A DNA stretch of 64,000 nt. Source: Streptomyces hydrogenans. Lineage in GTDB: Bacteria > Actinomycetota > Actinomycetes > Streptomycetales > Streptomycetaceae. Where the stretch lies: assembly GCF_014656075.1 (NCBI RefSeq), contig NZ_BNBS01000004.1, positions 1 to 64,000 of the forward strand. The letters are read 5' to 3'. Both the position numbers and the translations under genes were made by a program. The notes under the pieces were generated by a model, which did not search any database, had not been told where the DNA came from, and saw only the letters and a list, made by a program, of their open reading frames with translations. Positions 61,783 through 64,000 of the stretch are shown here, piece after piece (positions within the stretch are counted from its first letter, which is position 1; every line of letters begins with the position of its first letter).

Positions 61783-63072
61783 ATGCGCGTTCCGCCCCTG
61801 CCCGCCCGCCGCACCGTCCTCGCCGGCGCCCTCTCCGTCGCCCTCCTCACCGGCGCCTCCCCCGCCCACGCCGGACACGGGCCGGCCCCGGCCCGCACGG
61901 GCTCCCTCGTGCTCATCGGCGGGGGCCTGAAGGAGAGCAACACCCAGGTCTACGGCGAGATCGTCAAGCGGGCCGGCGGCCCCGGCGCCCGCATCGGGAT
62001 CATCACGGCCGCCTCCGTTCCCGAGAGCCAGGACCCTTACGCCGGCGACCCCGAGCGCTGCAGCAACTCCGCCTGCAACGGCACGTACTACGCCGACCTG
62101 TTCAAGCGCCACGGCGCCGCGGACGCCCAGTGGATCCCCCTCGACCTCGACCACGTCACCAACGCCGAATCCGACGCCGTCGTCGCACAGGTCGAGTCCA
62201 TGACCGGCTTCTTCTTCGGCGGCGGCGACCAGTACCGCTACGTCACCACCCTCCTGCGAGGAGAGGAGCACCGGGACTCCAAGGTCCTCGCCGCCATCCG
62301 CGCCAAGCTCGCCCACGGCGCCGTCGTCGCCGGATCCTCCGCGGGCGCCCAGATCGCCTCAGGCCCCGACATGGTCACCGGCGGCGAATCGTACGAGGGG
62401 CTCCGGGACGGCAGCGCACCCGGCTACTTCGACGACCCGACGCGCCTCGGCCACCTCCCCGAGGGCGGCTTCGGCTTCCTCCGGTCGGGGCTCGTCGACA
62501 CCCACACCGGCGCCTACGGGCGCGAGGGCCGGGCCCTGCGCCTCGCCTCCGACACCGGCCACGACCGCGTCTACGCCCTGGAGGAGAACACCGCCCTCGT
62601 CGTCGACCGCCCCGGCACCCCGCACGAGCAGCTGACCGTCCTCGGCCCGAACGGCGTCGCCGTCCTCGACCTGCGTGACGCCCGCGCGCACGACACCGCG
62701 AACGGCTGGACCCTGCGCCGCGCCCGGTACAGCCACCTCTCCGACGGCGACCGGTACGACGCCCGCACCTGGACCCCGCGCGTCCACCCGGCCAAGCAGC
62801 TGCTGCGCCCCGTCGGCACGGAGCCCGTGCCCGCCGACACCGACGTCTTCCACTCCGCGGCCCACCCCGACGGCGTCCCGTACGCCTTCCGGACCACCGC
62901 AGGGGCGCTCGCCGCGACCCGCGCGCAGAACAGCGCGACCGCGACGACCTACGAGACCGGACCGCGGTTCACCGTGACCTTCACCAAGGCACCCGGTTTC
63001 GCCGCGTTCACCGACGACGCCCGCACCGCCCGGACCCTCGTGGACCTGCGGATCGACATCGCGCCGCGCTGA
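61783..63072 (+). CDS. Secreted cyanophycinase (S51 family)
   Basis: A 429-residue exported peptidase. The signal peptide (1-30) has PARRTVLAGAL, which could be a Tat signal, ending SPAHA. The cyanophycinase core: SLVLIGGGLKESN (41-53), IGIITAAS, FFFGGGDQYRY (143-153), nucleophile S186 in VVAGSSAGAQI, and later GGFGFLRSGLVDTHTGAYGREGR, a cyanophycinase-like active-site loop. It is larger than cyanobacterial CphB, with an extra C-terminal part of about 100 residues of unknown role. ATG 61783 has CGGAGG six bases upstream. It follows the M20 gene after 129 bp and precedes a convergent RpiR gene. Confidence 0.88.
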   Translation: MRVPPLPARRTVLAGALSVALLTGASPAHAGHGPAPARTGSLVLIGGGLKESNTQVYGEIVKRAGGPGARIGIITAASVPESQDPYAGDPERCSNSACNGTYYADLFKRHGAADAQWIPLDLDHVTNAESDAVVAQVESMTGFFFGGGDQYRYVTTLLRGEEHRDSKVLAAIRAKLAHGAVVAGSSAGAQIASGPDMVTGGESYEGLRDGSAPGYFDDPTRLGHLPEGGFGFLRSGLVDTHTGAYGREGRALRLASDTGHDRVYALEENTALVVDRPGTPHEQLTVLGPNGVAVLDLRDARAHDTANGWTLRRARYSHLSDGDRYDARTWTPRVHPAKQLLRPVGTEPVPADTDVFHSAAHPDGVPYAFRTTAGALAATRAQNSATATTYETGPRFTVTFTKAPGFAAFTDDARTARTLVDLRIDIAPR

Positions 63073-63085
63073 CCGGCCGAACGAC

Positions 63086-63119
63086 ACGGAGCCGACCCCA
63101 AGGACTGGGCCGGCTCCGT
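63086..63119. terminator. Hairpin terminator between convergent cyanophycinase and RpiR genes
   Basis: Stem ACGGAGCCG / CGGCTCCGT with an internal CCCA/TGGG extension, 14 bases after the cyanophycinase stop. Confidence 0.85.
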
Positions 63120-63154
63120 TCGCGTCGCCGACCGGACCGCGGCACGCGGTCCGC

Positions 63155-64000
63155 TCACAGCAGACCGGTGCGCCGGGCGATCCTCTCCGCTTCCTTCATG
63201 CGCTCGTGGCCGCTGCCGCCGATCCGGTCGAGGACGGCGGCGACGAGCGCCTCGACGACCGCGAGGGCCGGCACGAGGCTGTCGTAGGGGGAGTCCGACG
63301 AGACCTGGGTGATGAGCACGACGTCCGCGTGGGCGGCCGCGGGTGAGAGCCACGGATCGGTGAACACGATGACCTTGCCGCCCCGCTCCCGGGCCAGTTC
63401 GGCGATCAGCGTCTTGTCGGCCTCGTAACGCCGGTAGTCGAACAGGACGGTGACGTCGCGTCGGCCGATCTGCGTGAGGTAGGAGGTCCGCTCCACGTCC
63501 TTGTGCGGCAGGAAGCCCACCTGGTCGCGGAACTGCATCAGGTGCAGGCCCAGGTACTCGGCCATCAGATGCGTGAAGCGTCCGCCCGCCAGGTGCACGC
63601 GACGACGGGGGTCGGCGAGGAGGCCGACGGCCTCCTCGAACTCGTGGGCGGCCACCTCGTCGAAGGTCTGGCCGACGGCCTGCCGCACGAGCGAGGAGCG
63701 CTCGCCGAGCAGGGTGGCGGCGGCGTCCTGCGGAGCCTCCGTCCGCTCGTGCTTCGAGGTCTCCGCGGCCGTGTAGAGCGTGATCGGCGAGGCGTTGCGG
63801 GCGTCGAGTTCGGCGCGGAGGGCGGCCTGGAGGTCGGGAAAGCCCCGGTAGCCCAGCCGGGAGGCGCACCGCAGCACCGTGGGTGCCGACACGCCCGCCC
63901 GCTCCGCGATCGTGGCGACCGTCTCGAAGACCGCGGACGGATACCCCGCCAGCAGCACCCGGGCGACCTTGCGCTCCGCCGGGCTCAGCTCTCCGAGCCG
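63155..64000 (-). CDS. RpiR/MurR family regulator (5' end outside window)
   Basis: At least 281 residues, cut at the N-terminus by the window edge. The N-terminal HTH_6 domain is nearly complete (LGELSPAERKVARVLLAG, TVATIAERAGVSAPTVLRCASRLGYRGF). The C-terminal SIS domain (about 120-250 of the visible part; RRVHLAGGRFTHLMAEYLGLHL, DYRRYEADKTLIAELARERGGKVIVFTDPWLSP) would sense a phosphosugar or similar ligand. Convergent with the cyanophycinase gene. Some RpiR proteins control amino-acid and peptide import loci beside M20 genes, so it is the likely regulator here. Confidence 0.88.
   Translation of the reverse strand, partial: RLGELSPAERKVARVLLAGYPSAVFETVATIAERAGVSAPTVLRCASRLGYRGFPDLQAALRAELDARNASPITLYTAAETSKHERTEAPQDAAATLLGERSSLVRQAVGQTFDEVAAHEFEEAVGLLADPRRRVHLAGGRFTHLMAEYLGLHLMQFRDQVGFLPHKDVERTSYLTQIGRRDVTVLFDYRRYEADKTLIAELARERGGKVIVFTDPWLSPAAAHADVVLITQVSSDSPYDSLVPALAVVEALVAAVLDRIGGSGHERMKEAERIARRTGLL

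Noticed and set aside
61783..63072. Possible intracellular storage role for cyanophycin
   Set aside because: Both S51 proteins carry export signals and no cyanophycin synthetase gene is present, so use of external polymer is more likely.

Overview
The window is about 70% G+C, with codon usage, twin-arginine signals, lipoproteins, GTG/TTG starts and gene families all typical of an actinomycete, almost certainly Streptomyces. It reads as an accessory, nutrient-scavenging part of the chromosome: secreted polymer-degrading enzymes sit beside matching ABC importers and local repressors. No phage, transposase, tRNA, rRNA or CRISPR was seen.

Layout. 1-1.8 kb: FHA-domain protein translationally coupled to a Ser/Thr kinase (cut by the window edge). 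2.1-8.5 kb: four secreted enzymes on the minus strand (a GH43-like hydrolase, a lysozyme/SLT-like muramidase, an M23 endopeptidase, an esterase); the first three each end in a seven-blade PLL-lectin-like beta-propeller, and two of those propellers are nearly identical at DNA level. 8.8-12.1 kb: xylose-type importer xylFGH. 12.2-18 kb: a DUF2071-like protein, a secreted subtilase, a secreted Cys-containing protein, an unusual sigma-70 factor with long extra ends, and a DeoR repressor. 18.1-30.8 kb: a probable type II arabinogalactan locus with a GH30 endo-beta-1,6-galactanase, a GH43 exo-beta-1,3-galactanase (both with ricin/CBM13 modules), two LacI repressors, a sugar importer and a GH35 beta-galactosidase, tied together by a repeated TGTTTGCG-type palindrome. 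31-40.6 kb: ROK kinase, polysaccharide lyase, Tat-exported beta-propeller protein, D-2-hydroxyacid dehydrogenase, a second sugar importer and a chimeric DeoR/LacI regulator with CTTTC/GAAAG operators. 40.7-44.5 kb: an arabinose-type (AraFGH-like) importer. 44.8-53.1 kb: HATPase regulator, a decayed serine hydrolase, a cytochrome P450, a membrane PP2C phosphatase, an ABM protein with a membrane tail, and a 1108-residue membrane protein with a patatin-like lipase domain. 53.1-54.3 kb: two gene fragments joined head-on. 54.5-64 kb: aspartase, two secreted cyanophycinase-like peptidases, a polar amino-acid importer, an M20 peptidase and an RpiR regulator, which together look like a cyanophycin (Asp-Arg polymer) scavenging locus.

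Working together: the 18-31 kb enzymes would trim galactan side chains and backbones outside the cell, the importer would take up oligomers, and cytoplasmic GH35 would finish them; the arabinose-type and xylose-type importers would capture the released pentoses. In the last 10 kb, exported cyanophycinases would release beta-Asp-Arg dipeptides for import, M20 cleavage and aspartase deamination to fumarate. These pathway links are inferred from domain content and gene order; individual enzyme families are read directly from catalytic motifs. Intergenic minisatellites recur across the window and several strong hairpin terminators delimit the transcription units.
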